64,000 nt of DNA from an uncultured Flavobacteriaceae bacterium (GCA_943789365.1 CALSTV010000001.1:1-64000), one strand, 5' to 3'. Positions 26,533-36,063 are shown, numbered from the stretch's first letter. Notes: generated by a model from the letters alone, not told the origin. Program-made: numbers and translations.

Positions 26533-28150
26533 ATTTTAAACTCTTTAAATTCAACTGAATCTCTTTTTCTAAACTTTTAGACTCTGCAAACAAACCTTCT
26601 AAATTACTTTCAAAACCCTTCATTTTTGCTGTAAATTCTTCTTCTGTAATATCTACATATTCAATTTTCACTTCAAAATACTGCCCAGCACTTAAAGAGT
26701 AATTTTTGGCTTTTATGTCGTCATAAGAAACCACCACAGAAAAATCATCTTTTACTTCTTTGGCATTGAAAACATCAATAATTTGTTGTTCTTCAGCGTC
26801 ACTTAAAACCGTTTTTTGGTTCTTGCCTTCTTTTACTTTGGTTCCCAAATTAGAGGCATCTATTAGCACTACATCTTCGGTATTGGTTTTGTCTAAAAAC
26901 AAAATACTCACGTTGGTACCCGTGGTCGCAAATATGTTAGAGGGCATAGAAACCACCCCTGCCAACATTTTACTTTCCACCAATTTTTGGCGTATTTTTT
27001 TATCTATACCACTTTGTGCGGTTATAAAACCTGTAGGTACCACGATCGCCGCTTTTCCTTTGGCAGATAGGCTGTGCATAATATGTTGAATGAACAACAA
27101 ATAGATCGCCATCGATTCTTTTTTGGTTTTCGGAATATTGGGTATTCCTGCAAAAAAGCGTTCTTTGTTGGCTTTAGAATCTAAATCAGCACTGTAATCC
27201 GAAAAATCTAGTTTAAAAGGAGGATTCGAAACAATATAATCGAACTGTTCTAACTGTCCGTTTTCTTGTTTGTGGTACGGATGTAAAATGGTATTTCCTT
27301 GTATGATGTTGTGAATGGAATGTACCAGATTGTTCAAAATCAGATTCAACCGCAACAAGCCCGAAGACTTCTGAGATATATCTTGCGAGTAAATGGTACA
27401 CTTGTCTTCTCCAATGGCATGGGCTATGTTCATCAACAGGGTACCAGAACCAGCACTGGGGTCGTAACAGGTAACATTGTCGACATTAGCATCCGTCACC
27501 AAACAAGCTGCCATAATTTTTGCCACGGCATGTGGTGTAAAATATTCCGCATATTTGCCCCCACTGTTGGTGTTGTAATCTTTTATCAAGTATTCAAAGA
27601 TTCCTGCAAAAAAGTCGAATTTTTGAGTAAATATATGCTCAAAACTAAAGGCAACCAATTTATTTACGATTGCTTTGCAAAACGCATCTCTATTGTCAGT
27701 TACATACTTGCTTATAGCTTCAAACAGCACCACTTTTTCACCTCCCTGTGTCAGTACAGAAAAGATATCGTTGTTGGCGCTGGCAACGGCTAAAAAGGTT
27801 TCGTCGAAAATTGTTGCAAAATTGTCTTTGTTTTGGTTTTCAAACAATCGAGATAATAAATTCTTCGGTGCAAAAACAGCGGTGTCTTGGCTAATTTGCA
27901 TCGTTAACAATTCTAAATCGTCATCAGAAAGTTCATTTAAAGCTACGTCAAAATCTTCAGCCGCTGCCAATGCAGGGTCAATTTGTTTTAACTCATATAC
28001 ATATTTGTCATTCAAGAATTTGTATAAAAAAACTTGCGTGATTATTTTAAATTCATTTCCGTCATTTCCCAATCCGGCATTGGCACATACGCTTTTTAAA
28101 TCGTCTATAAGTGTCTTGGTTTGGGTTTCAAATTGTGCTGTGTTTGTCAT
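26525..28150 (-). CDS. hsdM: Type I restriction-modification DNA adenine methyltransferase HsdM
   Basis: A 541-aa N6-adenine methyltransferase subunit. The N-terminal helical HsdM_N domain covers about 1-170. The catalytic domain has the SAM-binding CYDPSAGSGTLLMNIAHAIG near residue 225 and the catalytic NPPF (VSNPPFKLDFSD) near residue 310, followed by SMAIYLLFIQHIMHSL and FLDKTNTEDVVLID. Length and motifs are complete. With HsdS it forms M2S, with HsdR the restriction enzyme. It overlaps hsdS by 8 bp, and downstream order is M-S. Confidence 0.95.
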   Translation of the reverse strand: MTNTAQFETQTKTLIDDLKSVCANAGLGNDGNEFKIITQVFLYKFLNDKYVYELKQIDPALAAAEDFDVALNELSDDDLELLTMQISQDTAVFAPKNLLSRLFENQNKDNFATIFDETFLAVASANNDIFSVLTQGGEKVVLFEAISKYVTDNRDAFCKAIVNKLVAFSFEHIFTQKFDFFAGIFEYLIKDYNTNSGGKYAEYFTPHAVAKIMAACLVTDANVDNVTCYDPSAGSGTLLMNIAHAIGEDKCTIYSQDISQKSSGLLRLNLILNNLVHSIHNIIQGNTILHPYHKQENGQLEQFDYIVSNPPFKLDFSDYSADLDSKANKERFFAGIPNIPKTKKESMAIYLLFIQHIMHSLSAKGKAAIVVPTGFITAQSGIDKKIRQKLVESKMLAGVVSMPSNIFATTGTNVSILFLDKTNTEDVVLIDASNLGTKVKEGKNQKTVLSDAEEQQIIDVFNAKEVKDDFSVVVSYDDIKAKNYSLSAGQYFEVKIEYVDITEEEFTAKMKGFESNLEGLFAESKSLEKEIQLNLKSLKYD

Positions 28151-28157
28151 AAGTATT

Positions 28158-28192
28158 CAATTACGAATTTTAAATTGTGAATTACGAATTGG
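28158..28192. repeat. AATTACGAATT repeat, left border of four-helix-bundle cassette
   Basis: CAATTACGAATT, then AATTGTGAATTACGAATTGG. It supplies the last codons (NSNS) and stop codon of the four-helix-bundle gene on the minus strand and reaches to 8 bp before the hsdM start. Confidence 0.6.
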
Positions 28193-28538
28193 AGTTTCTA
28201 ATTGTCTTTTGGATACTTCCAATAATTCGTAATAATTCTTCTATTTCTTTTAATAATGGTTCACTTTGTTGTTTGGTTAAATAATCAGTATCGGTTAACA
28301 ACCTTATCCAATACTTTGTTTCTCTTGCTTCTTTGTATGAAATAGTCAACTTCGCAAAGAAATCTTTTTTACTTTGACCACCAATGGCTTCCTCTATATT
28401 TGCACCTATAGATGTTCCCGAACGTACTAATTGTTTACTTAAAATATATGCTTTCTTTTCAGATTGAAGCATTTTAAATGTATTCACAATTTTAATTGCA
28501 AAAGCATACGATTTTGTTTGAACAACATTTTCTTTCAT
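28182..28538 (-). CDS. Four-helix bundle protein (23S rRNA intervening-sequence type)
   Basis: A 118-aa protein of the S23/IVP four-helix-bundle family: SYAFAIKIVNTFKMLQSEKK, then LSKQLVRSGTSIGANIEEAI, GGQSKKDFFAKLTISYKEAR, ETKYWIRLLTDTDYL. The SGTSIGANIEEA segment is the family hallmark. Relatives are encoded in rRNA intervening sequences or near diversity-generating elements (Avd-like), and bind nucleic acid; the cellular function is not settled. Here it stands between the RhuM-Fic gene and hsdM and is enclosed by inverted AATTACGAATT repeats at both ends, as a small mobile cassette would be. Confidence 0.88.
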   Translation of the reverse strand: MKENVVQTKSYAFAIKIVNTFKMLQSEKKAYILSKQLVRSGTSIGANIEEAIGGQSKKDFFAKLTISYKEARETKYWIRLLTDTDYLTKQQSEPLLKEIEELLRIIGSIQKTIRNSNS

Positions 28539-28564
28539 AATTCGTAATTACACATTCGCAATTA
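28536..28564. repeat. AATTCGTAATT repeat, right border of four-helix-bundle cassette
   Basis: AATTCGTAATTACACATTCGCAATT lies directly before the ATG of the four-helix-bundle gene and touches the stop of the RhuM-Fic gene. It is the inverted counterpart of the repeat at 28158-28192. Confidence 0.6.
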
Positions 28565-29533
28565 TTTATTTCTATTCAATACGCTAATGACCAATCTTTT
28601 TACGGATTCCATTTCTTCTGGTTTGCTAGAAGCGATAAACAAAGTCAAACTGGCTAACGTATCGTTACTAATTATAGGTTGATTTTGCTTGTTAAACAAC
28701 AGGTCATTCTGTTGTAAAAACTTTAAAAAACAAGCGGCAGCAATGCGTTTGTTGCCATCTACAAATGAATGATTTTTTACAACAAGATACAATAGCATTG
28801 CCGCTTTTTCTTCGATACTTTTGTAAAAATCGTTGGTTCCAAATCCTTTTTCAATTTGAGCAATAGAACTTAAAAAGCTTTCATCTTTTTCCTTACCAAA
28901 TACATCTGAGTCAAATTCTATTAGCATTTGGTTGATGAGTGCTTGATAATCTTTCAGATTCGGATACACGGCTTCTTTTGTAGTTACCCCTTTAACATCC
29001 AATTCTTCATGATCGTAATCGTCTAACAAACTCAAACCTTTTGCAAATACAGTAAGCCATTGATAATCCTCCTGTTTTTCTTCAATAGCCCTGCTTAAAA
29101 TTTGAATACCATTTTTTAAAACCTGTACTTCTTGCTCTTTTTGCGCCAAGCGTTTTTCATTAATCGTATACCCCTTTACTAAATGATCTTTTAAGGTATT
29201 CGTTGCCCATTGTCTAAATTGTGTAGCTCTTAACGAGTTTATTCTGTAACCAACTGAAATGACAATATCTAAATTATAGACGCTCTGTGTACGTTTTACT
29301 TTTCTCTTTCCTTCTGTTTGAACTATTAAGGATTTCTTAATAGTTGCTTTTTCTTTTTGCTCCCCTTCGAAATATATGTTTTTTAAATGCATATTAACAT
29401 TTGGAATGGTTGTTTGAAAAAGGTCAGACAGTTGTTTTTGTGTCAACCAAATAGTATCGTCCTGTAATGTGACCTGAAGTTGGCTTGTACCATCTTCGGA
29501 TTGATAGATTACTATTTTATTTGACGCTTCCAT
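28562..29533 (-). CDS. RhuM/Fic-DOC fusion protein within the type I locus
   Basis: A 323-aa protein. Residues about 10-150 form the RhuM (virulence) domain, with IVIYQSEDGTSQLQVTLQDD and TIWLTQKQLSDLFQTTIPNV, then YNLDIVISVGYRINSLRATQ. The C-terminal part (about 190-323) is a DOC-type Fic domain with HSFVDGNKRIAAACF, the H-x-F-x-D-G-N-K-R active loop, which in Doc toxins phosphorylates and in Fic enzymes AMP-transfers. Such fusions are common as passengers between hsdR and hsdM. It may be a phage-triggered backup to restriction or a toxin; that is inference. Intact. Confidence 0.9.
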   Translation of the reverse strand: MEASNKIVIYQSEDGTSQLQVTLQDDTIWLTQKQLSDLFQTTIPNVNMHLKNIYFEGEQKEKATIKKSLIVQTEGKRKVKRTQSVYNLDIVISVGYRINSLRATQFRQWATNTLKDHLVKGYTINEKRLAQKEQEVQVLKNGIQILSRAIEEKQEDYQWLTVFAKGLSLLDDYDHEELDVKGVTTKEAVYPNLKDYQALINQMLIEFDSDVFGKEKDESFLSSIAQIEKGFGTNDFYKSIEEKAAMLLYLVVKNHSFVDGNKRIAAACFLKFLQQNDLLFNKQNQPIISNDTLASLTLFIASSKPEEMESVKRLVISVLNRNK

Positions 29534-29681
29534 TTGTTATTTTATATGACCAGTGTAAATTTTGCACGTACCACTTTTAATTGAAATAATCGGTACATCT
29601 GAGCTATTGTGTTTTCTGATAGTTCACTCGAAGAAAGGACATAATTTATCTATTCGCTACCATTTCTTAGTACTTGAGATC

Positions 29682-32600
29682 CTACGCGACATTTCCATTA
29701 TATTCATTAATATATTCTTTAACCAAGATGTTGTTAATGCGTTTTACATCCCTTGCACTGATGTCTAACTGTTGTTTGTTTTTAAATTGATTGATTACCA
29801 AACGCATCATCATTTTTTCTACATAACGTTCGTTTTCTAAAATTTTAGCATTCTGCAAAATCTCATGGTCTACCTCTGTTTTCAATCCTTTTAAGGCTTC
29901 AAAAAGTTTACGCTCATTTTCTGTTAACGGATTCTTTTCTAGCAATCGTTTATGAATACGTGCGTATTTAGCATCATAATCATACTTTGCTTTAAGCAAT
30001 TGATTTTCTCTTTCTAGCTTTTTAGCCTTGTCATAAATTTCATTCAAGGCTTTTATATTGGCTTCCATTTCTTCTTTAGAAACTTCAGTTAAATTTTTCT
30101 TTTTAAACAAACGTTCCAACTCTTCTCGTAAAGAAATAAAAACTGGGTCTTTCTGATCAAAATTATCACCTAAGATTTGACGTGTTTTTTGCAAAGCACC
30201 TTTTAGCTCATCCGCCAACACCATTTCTTCTTCTTTTATTTTGGTAAAAGCAAAAATGACATCTTCTAAAGCCATGTTTAAAACATTGTTGGTTTCTAAA
30301 TTTGTTTCAAGGGCTATTTTGGCATTTATCAAAGCCAATCTATCATTGGTAATTCTACACAACACAACCAATTTTCTAAAGTCTAACTGCTCTAATAATT
30401 CAAAATTACCAGAGAGTCGAATTAAGTTATAGAGCTCTTTAGAGTTGTTTAAAACCTTGGCTATTTTTCTTATCTCTGAGCGGTCATTTATCTCAGAGAT
30501 TTGATGACTAAAAATTTCTGCATTTATCGTATCAAATTTAAACAGTACATCTTTTATTTCTTCGATTTCTTTTGCTATTTCCTCCGCAGATTTAAACAAA
30601 TTGGAATAATGCTCCATCTCATCCCCCAACTCAGACTGTAATTCGTTAAAATAATCTTGGTTGGTTTTGTCAAATTCTTTTTGAATATCTGCAAAATCTA
30701 CAACATAACCATATTTATGATTTTTGTAGGTTCTGTTAACTCTAGTAAGCGTTTGTAATAAGTTATGTGACTTTATTTTACGACCTATGTATAATTTCTT
30801 TAGACGTTTGGCGTCAAAACCTGTGAGCAACATATTGTATACGAATAATAAATCGATGTTTCCGGCTTTATAATCTGCTACCCAATCATTTCGATCTTGC
30901 TTGGTACCAACGTCATGCAAAATTACTTGTGCAGTAGTTACTTTACTATTTTGAATCTTCTTTTTCCCATAACTCTCAGGTTCTTCTGCAACTTGAGATA
31001 AATAAACCTCTTCTTGGCTTGCATAGGTATTATTGAAAATTTCTTGCATCATTTTTGCCTGCTCAGAAGAATCGCAAACTACCATACCACCAATAGAGTT
31101 ATCGTTCATGGCAATTCTTGCCTGTTCTATATCTTGAACAATATAATTTAACATGGGCTCTACAAAGGTATTATGCGCAAAGATTTTCTTTTTATCGGCA
31201 TCCCCCTCCAATACTTTAATTCTTTCTAAAGTCTCTTGAAGTGTCAGCTTGTAATTAGTTTCAATTTCTTCACGAATCAGACGCAAAGTATAACCATCTT
31301 TAATAGATAAATTGTAATAATATTTATGAATATAATCTCCAAATAAGGTTTTAGAATTGTATTCCTTTCCTAAAAGAGGTGTTCCTGTCAATCCAATTTT
31401 AACGGAGTGCTTGTCAGCCAATTCTAAGTTGGCTAAAAAGCTTCCTTTCGGATTGTAACTTCTATGCACTTCATCTAAAAAGAAAACACGTTGTACGCTT
31501 AAGTTGTAATCGTTGTTTTTAATAACATCTGGGTCGTCTTTAAATTTTTGAATATTGACAACCGTTATTTCAGCTTTACCAGAACTGTTATGAATTACGT
31601 TTGTAGATTTTATATCCCTTGTAAATTCTTCTCTGCTATTAACTTTATGCACCACCAAACCCCGAGCACCAAATTCTTTAGCAGCTTGGTTTAATAAATC
31701 TATTCTATCTACAATAAAATAAAATTTAGGAATGGTGTTTTTCTTCTGAAAATAATCAGTCAGATGCTTTACATTGAAATAAGTCAAGGCTGTTTTTCCA
31801 GAACCCTGTGTATGCCAAATGATACCTTTTTTGAGACCGTTTTCTAACTTATGCTCAATAGCTTTGGTTGCAAATATTTGAGGATAACGCATTACATGTT
31901 TCTCCAATCCATTTTCTTCTTCTACATAGGCAAAGGCATATTGCAAAAGAAACTTTAGACGTTCTTTTTGGAATAGAGAAGTTGCAATTGTATTGGTTGC
32001 TGTATTTGGACTTTTATTTGAGGCAAATTCGTTTGAATTTTTAATGCTGATTAAATTGTTATCCTTTAAAACAAAGTTTTCAACTTCATCAGCGATAGGA
32101 ACTAATAATTCATCTAAATCAAACTGTTCTTCTTCTCTAAAGTAATTGAATATTGGTTTTCTGTAATTTGTAGTACTGTAAAAAGCACCTTCTAACATTT
32201 GCGTATCATCATTGCTATATTGCATGTTGTTAGAAAACACCATCAATTGCGTTAGGTTGATAAACTTTCTAAACTTCTTGTTTTGAAAACGCGTTTGCAT
32301 TCTTTTGTGTTCCGCCAAAATACCATCTCTGTTATTTGGCTTTTTAACTTCTATAAAAACAAGTGGCATTCCGTTGATTAGAAGAATGATGTCTGGCCTA
32401 AAATTGTCGTCATCTTTTTCATAGGGCAACTCGGTTACAACATGAAATGAATTGTTTTCAAAATTTTGAAAATCGACCAATTTAACTCCAGATTGATCTA
32501 TCAATTTGTTGTAAAAAGCTCTTCCTAAATCTTCATTTTCTAAAATAAGTGAAGTCTCATTATAAAAACGCTCTGCTTCTTTCTGAGATAGATCTGGGTT

Positions 32601-32750
32601 GATTTCTTTTATTTTTTGGTAAAATATATCGGTAAAAATATTCGTGCTTATATCCCAATTATTTTCTTTAATAGATAGGTATTTATACCCTAACCGTATC
32701 AAATGTAAAATAGCGGGAATTTTTACTCTAGAATCTTCGTTAAACTTCAT
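29682..32750 (-). CDS. hsdR: Type I restriction endonuclease subunit HsdR
   Basis: A 1022-aa motor and nuclease subunit. The N-terminal nuclease domain shows RPDIILLINGMPLVFIEVKK (PD-..-ExK, residues about 118-138). The SF2 translocase follows with Walker A IWHTQGSGKTALTYF near residue 315, the DEAD-like FLDEVHRSY near 430, GLTGTPLLG near 460 and RVNRTYKNHKYGYVVDFADI near 685. The C-terminal 250 residues are helical. Length and order are complete. It is the first gene of the minus-strand R-(RhuM-Fic)-(four-helix)-M-S locus; a 148-bp gap without signals separates it from RhuM-Fic. Confidence 0.95.
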   Translation of the reverse strand: MKFNEDSRVKIPAILHLIRLGYKYLSIKENNWDISTNIFTDIFYQKIKEINPDLSQKEAERFYNETSLILENEDLGRAFYNKLIDQSGVKLVDFQNFENNSFHVVTELPYEKDDDNFRPDIILLINGMPLVFIEVKKPNNRDGILAEHKRMQTRFQNKKFRKFINLTQLMVFSNNMQYSNDDTQMLEGAFYSTTNYRKPIFNYFREEEQFDLDELLVPIADEVENFVLKDNNLISIKNSNEFASNKSPNTATNTIATSLFQKERLKFLLQYAFAYVEEENGLEKHVMRYPQIFATKAIEHKLENGLKKGIIWHTQGSGKTALTYFNVKHLTDYFQKKNTIPKFYFIVDRIDLLNQAAKEFGARGLVVHKVNSREEFTRDIKSTNVIHNSSGKAEITVVNIQKFKDDPDVIKNNDYNLSVQRVFFLDEVHRSYNPKGSFLANLELADKHSVKIGLTGTPLLGKEYNSKTLFGDYIHKYYYNLSIKDGYTLRLIREEIETNYKLTLQETLERIKVLEGDADKKKIFAHNTFVEPMLNYIVQDIEQARIAMNDNSIGGMVVCDSSEQAKMMQEIFNNTYASQEEVYLSQVAEEPESYGKKKIQNSKVTTAQVILHDVGTKQDRNDWVADYKAGNIDLLFVYNMLLTGFDAKRLKKLYIGRKIKSHNLLQTLTRVNRTYKNHKYGYVVDFADIQKEFDKTNQDYFNELQSELGDEMEHYSNLFKSAEEIAKEIEEIKDVLFKFDTINAEIFSHQISEINDRSEIRKIAKVLNNSKELYNLIRLSGNFELLEQLDFRKLVVLCRITNDRLALINAKIALETNLETNNVLNMALEDVIFAFTKIKEEEMVLADELKGALQKTRQILGDNFDQKDPVFISLREELERLFKKKNLTEVSKEEMEANIKALNEIYDKAKKLERENQLLKAKYDYDAKYARIHKRLLEKNPLTENERKLFEALKGLKTEVDHEILQNAKILENERYVEKMMMRLVINQFKNKQQLDISARDVKRINNILVKEYINEYNGNVA

Positions 32751-33140
32751 TTTATTTATTTACATAGCTACGATATAAATATACAAATTACAACGAGATT
32801 TAGCTTTCTTTTGAAAGTTTTTTAACAAGTGTTATTTTATAAAGGCCATAAATAAAATACAATTACTTTATTCAACTCCTGTCAATAATAAAAAGAGTTT
32901 AGACACTCTATAAACTATACACTTTTTTAATTCGTCTAATAAAAACAGCCAAAGAAAAATAAAATGTACAGCTAAAGTACACCTAAACTACGTGTCCCCT
33001 CAATAAATACCATTTGTATCGGGAAGTAGTTACAACAAGTTTAGCCAAATTGAAGTTAAGACAAGATATGTAGTCCCAATCTCTTTTATTACAGTCGTGA
33101 TTTAGAAATTTATTCGTATTTTAGTTCAAAACCAAACTTT
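32751..33140. other. Divergent intergenic region between hsdR and the outer-membrane protein gene
   Basis: About 390 bp, AT-rich, no ORF. It must hold the hsdR promoter (minus strand) and the promoter of the gene at 33141 (plus strand). A TATTTTAG near 33114 is a weak match to the -7 element. It also marks the passage from accessory to core chromosome; I see no attachment-site duplication in it. Confidence 0.4.
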
Positions 33141-33833
33141 ATGAAAAGAATAGCCCCCTTAGTATTTTTATTATTTTCTATCGGTATTTATGCCCAGGAA
33201 ACTTCAACTGAAAGCAGTTCTTCTGCCCCAGCTACGGAGGCTGCAACTCAAAACACACAAAGTGCGACACCAGCAGAACAAGCTCCGCAAACCGTCCAAC
33301 AGGTGGAGTACCAAGAACCCCAAAAACAACAAAAAAAGCAAAAATCAACCGCCAAGCATGAAGATCAGAAAAAATCTGCCATGCCCTTTATAAAGAAACT
33401 CTATTTCGGTGGAACTTTTGGTGCGACTTTCGGTAATTACACTACAATTACAGTCGCCCCTACTATTGGATACCGACTGCGACCTTCATTGTATACAGGT
33501 TTAAAAGTATACTATACCTATTCGAAGCAAAAGTATGGAGGTGATTCTCATGAATATCACAATTATGGTGTGGGTACCTTCTTGCGTTATTATACGTTTA
33601 AAGACTTGTATCTACACGTAGCTCCGGAATATATTAGCTATGAATATACAACTGTGGATGGATCCGACAGAGAATGGGTTCCTTACCTATGGGCTGGAGC
33701 GGGTATTCGTAAAAAGACCAGCAGACGTTCTTGGGTATCTGTCCATGTACTCTTTGATTTGCTACAAAATTCAAATTCTCCTTTTGACGAATGGGAACCA
33801 AATGTGGTTATCGGCGCTGGAACAAGCTTTTAG
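33141..33833 (+). CDS. Outer-membrane beta-barrel protein of unknown function
   Basis: A 230-aa protein with a signal peptide (MKRIAPLVFLLFSIGIYAQ), a low-complexity Ser/Ala/Thr/Gln linker (about 20-85, EYQEPQKQQKKQKS), and an eight-strand-like barrel (about 90-230) of alternating aromatic strands (KKLYFGGTFGATFGNYTTIT, YRLRPSLYTGLKVYYTYSK) ending in the C-terminal VVIGAGTSF. Probably a small porin-like or structural envelope protein. No close family recognised. Followed by a weak hairpin at 33882-33894 (CCACCTGCGGTGG). Confidence 0.75.
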   Translation: MKRIAPLVFLLFSIGIYAQETSTESSSSAPATEAATQNTQSATPAEQAPQTVQQVEYQEPQKQQKKQKSTAKHEDQKKSAMPFIKKLYFGGTFGATFGNYTTITVAPTIGYRLRPSLYTGLKVYYTYSKQKYGGDSHEYHNYGVGTFLRYYTFKDLYLHVAPEYISYEYTTVDGSDREWVPYLWAGAGIRKKTSRRSWVSVHVLFDLLQNSNSPFDEWEPNVVIGAGTSF

Positions 33834-34353
33834 TTAGTGTTTAGTTTTGAATGTTGAGTTTTAAGTTTAGAATATAACCACCTGCGGTGGATTTTACTTT
33901 GGTTGTTAAAAATCGTTTGACAGCAATCTACAAGGGGTGTCTATGAAAACTTAAGAAAGTTAGCTTAAGCAATAATAACTGACATACGCTTTGCCTTCTC
34001 TAACTTAACACTTAAAACTCAACACTTAAAACTTAAAAAAAAAGCCCCATCACAAATATGCGATGAGGCCTAAAACCTTTAGGGTAGTATAATTTTGTTG
34101 TCAATACATGTATCTAACCCCTAGCAAGACAACGTAGATAAATTACTGCTATCCTAAACAAACTAATATAAACTACAAATACAAAAACTGAATCGTTATT
34201 GTTTTGCTCTTCAAAGATACGTCCCTTCTAAGCTTGTACAGAATTTTTACAGGTGAAGTAGACCGAATGTGCAGTGAAGTGTCTAGACAATAAGTTGAAC
34301 TGACCCTTATTAGAAATAAGAAAAAACAAATAGGTTGTTTACTACAATTGCAA
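33834..34353. other. Gene-free region with inverted repeat and terminator
   Basis: 520 bp. A TGTTGAGTTTTAAGTTT segment at about 33851 has inverted counterparts (CTTAAAACTCAACA, AAAACTTAAA) at 34010-34037, a pattern of dispersed flavobacterial repeat. No ORF with coding character. Confidence 0.45.
34033..34069 (-). terminator. Terminator on the minus strand
   Basis: Read on the minus strand, GCCTCATCGC (34060-34069) pairs at 8 of 10 positions with GTGATGGGGC (34044-34053) and runs into a T-tract. It would end the dgoK-eda transcript, about 280 bp after the aldolase stop. Confidence 0.55.
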
Positions 34354-34995
34354 TCAAGCAATACAAGCACGCACTTTCATAGCGATGGTCGTAAAATGCA
34401 TAGAGAGGGCGTCAAAATCTTTGTCGGCAATCATTTTCTTATCAAACAAAGAGCCACCCATTCCCACACCAACGGCACCCGCTTCAAAAAATGAAGTAAT
34501 ATTGTCTACAGAAACTCCTCCAGTTGGTAATAATTTCATTGTATTCAAAGGTGCTAACACGTCTTTTACATAGGAAGCACCTAGTTGCGTGGCAGGAAAT
34601 ATTTTTACTGATGTCGCCCCTAACTTTGCAGCCGTATAAATTTCCAAAGGCGTAAAAGCACCCGGGAAAATTGGAATCTTATTTTCTTTACAGTAATGCA
34701 TCACATCGGTATCCATAATGGGGGTAACAATAAATGAAGCGCCGGCTTCCAAAGCTTTTTTTAAATCATCCATTGTACAAACAGTTCCTGCACCTATATT
34801 CATATCTGGATTTTCAGCTACCAATTGACGAATGATTTCACTGACATTTTCCGTGTTCATCGTAATTTCAAGGGTCGTAAATCCTGCCTTTTTATAATAG
34901 GGCAAGATGTTTTGAATCACCTCCATGGTTACACTTCTTATAATCCCAACTACGGGCATTTGTTCGAATAATTCTGATTGGTATTTTGTAATCAT
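34354..34995 (-). CDS. eda: 2-keto-3-deoxy-6-phosphogluconate/galactonate aldolase
   Basis: A 213-aa class I aldolase that splits KDPG or KDPGal into pyruvate and glyceraldehyde 3-phosphate. Visible landmarks: VGIIRSVTMEVIQNILPYYK, catalytic Glu in LEITMNTENV, GAGTVCTMDDLKKALEAGA, the Schiff-base lysine in SVKIFPATQLGASYVKDVLA and phosphate-binding LPTGGVSVDNI. Gene length is standard. Located 22 bp after dgoK on the same strand, it probably acts on KDPGal from galactose or galactonate (De Ley-Doudoroff route), which marine flavobacteria use for galactans. Substrate choice is inferred from the partner. Confidence 0.9.
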   Translation of the reverse strand: MITKYQSELFEQMPVVGIIRSVTMEVIQNILPYYKKAGFTTLEITMNTENVSEIIRQLVAENPDMNIGAGTVCTMDDLKKALEAGASFIVTPIMDTDVMHYCKENKIPIFPGAFTPLEIYTAAKLGATSVKIFPATQLGASYVKDVLAPLNTMKLLPTGGVSVDNITSFFEAGAVGVGMGGSLFDKKMIADKDFDALSMHFTTIAMKVRACIA

Positions 34996-35017
34996 AATGT
35001 TTTTCGTGTTTTATAAC

Positions 35018-35956
35018 TTAATGCATCACTCTCCATTGACCTTTGACAACAGATTGTTCAACTGTTTGGCTGTCGATAATACTGGTTACCTCTTGTAACC
35101 CCAACTTCTCAATAGCTAGATTGTACAACTCGAATAAATCGCCTCCAGCACATAATTTAATAGCGGTTTTCCCTCTAAGATTCTTTAGTTCCTCTCCAAT
35201 GAGTAGGCCGCTTAAAAAATAGAAATTCTGCGCTGCTGATTGGATTTCAAAAAGATCAAATGCTCTAATTTTAAATAACTCATTTAAGATAGATACACCA
35301 TCAACAGCTGCCAAAACTCCTTTATCAAAAGCCTTAATAGCAGTGGCATCCATGGGGGATTTCTCCAATGAATTACGTAAGATAGTGTGTTTTCGTATCA
35401 CCTCAAACAATTCACCAGTCATAAACGTTGCGAAATTGTATATCTTTCCTTTTTCACAATAAATATGTTTACTATGGGTCCCTGGCAATACGAAAATGGC
35501 ATCTGTTTTCGTGTCTTCAGCGGCTAGCAATCCAACAATTTCAATCTCTTCTCCCCTCATCACATCGGCAACTGCCTTTACTCCTGAAATCAACGTAATA
35601 GGGTTCTCAAATACGGTGTTTATAATGCGCTCCTTATAGAGCGTCTTTCCGGTAGCATCGAAAGGTAAGTTGGCATAAGGTAATTCTTGCAGTCCGATAC
35701 TTGACGACGCCATTCCTGAAATAACAATTTCTAGTGATGAAGGAATTGTTGTTTTAAATTTTTGTAATTGTGAAGCTAAAAACGTTAAAAAGAAGTTTTT
35801 GCGATCAGCGTCTTGTTCGATACAATCGAGATGTACGAATTTAATTCCTTTAGGATAGACCACTTCTTCTATAATTTCAAGAGAAGGCACATTGACATAA
35901 CGAATTCTAAGATTAGAGGTTCCCCAATCTACACTGATAAATGATTCTTGCTGCAT
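35018..35956 (-). CDS. dgoK: 2-dehydro-3-deoxygalactonokinase
   Basis: A 312-aa kinase forming KDPGal from 2-keto-3-deoxy-galactonate with ATP. I use the start at 35956 (MQQESFISVDWGTSNLRIRY), because the upstream extension codes for an unlikely hydrophobic head. Motifs: ISVDWGTSNLRI at the N-terminus, PGTHSKHIYCEKGKI near residue 165 (FVLPGTHSK), and ATAIKAFDKGV. It is the first gene of a two-gene unit with the aldolase; the dehydratase that would supply its substrate is not in this window. Confidence 0.9.
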   Translation of the reverse strand: MQQESFISVDWGTSNLRIRYVNVPSLEIIEEVVYPKGIKFVHLDCIEQDADRKNFFLTFLASQLQKFKTTIPSSLEIVISGMASSSIGLQELPYANLPFDATGKTLYKERIINTVFENPITLISGVKAVADVMRGEEIEIVGLLAAEDTKTDAIFVLPGTHSKHIYCEKGKIYNFATFMTGELFEVIRKHTILRNSLEKSPMDATAIKAFDKGVLAAVDGVSILNELFKIRAFDLFEIQSAAQNFYFLSGLLIGEELKNLRGKTAIKLCAGGDLFELYNLAIEKLGLQEVTSIIDSQTVEQSVVKGQWRVMH

Positions 35957-36063
35957 TGTAATTTTTATAAGTACTAAAGTACAAAAAACAGCGAGCTCTA
36001 CAACGACAGGTATTAACCAATAAAGCACATAAATTACCCTAAATTCGGCGGTTCAACTGCTTG

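Noticed and set aside
28182-28538. Diversity-generating retroelement accessory gene (Avd)
   Set aside because: The four-helix-bundle fold is related, but no reverse transcriptase or template/variable repeat pair is in the window.
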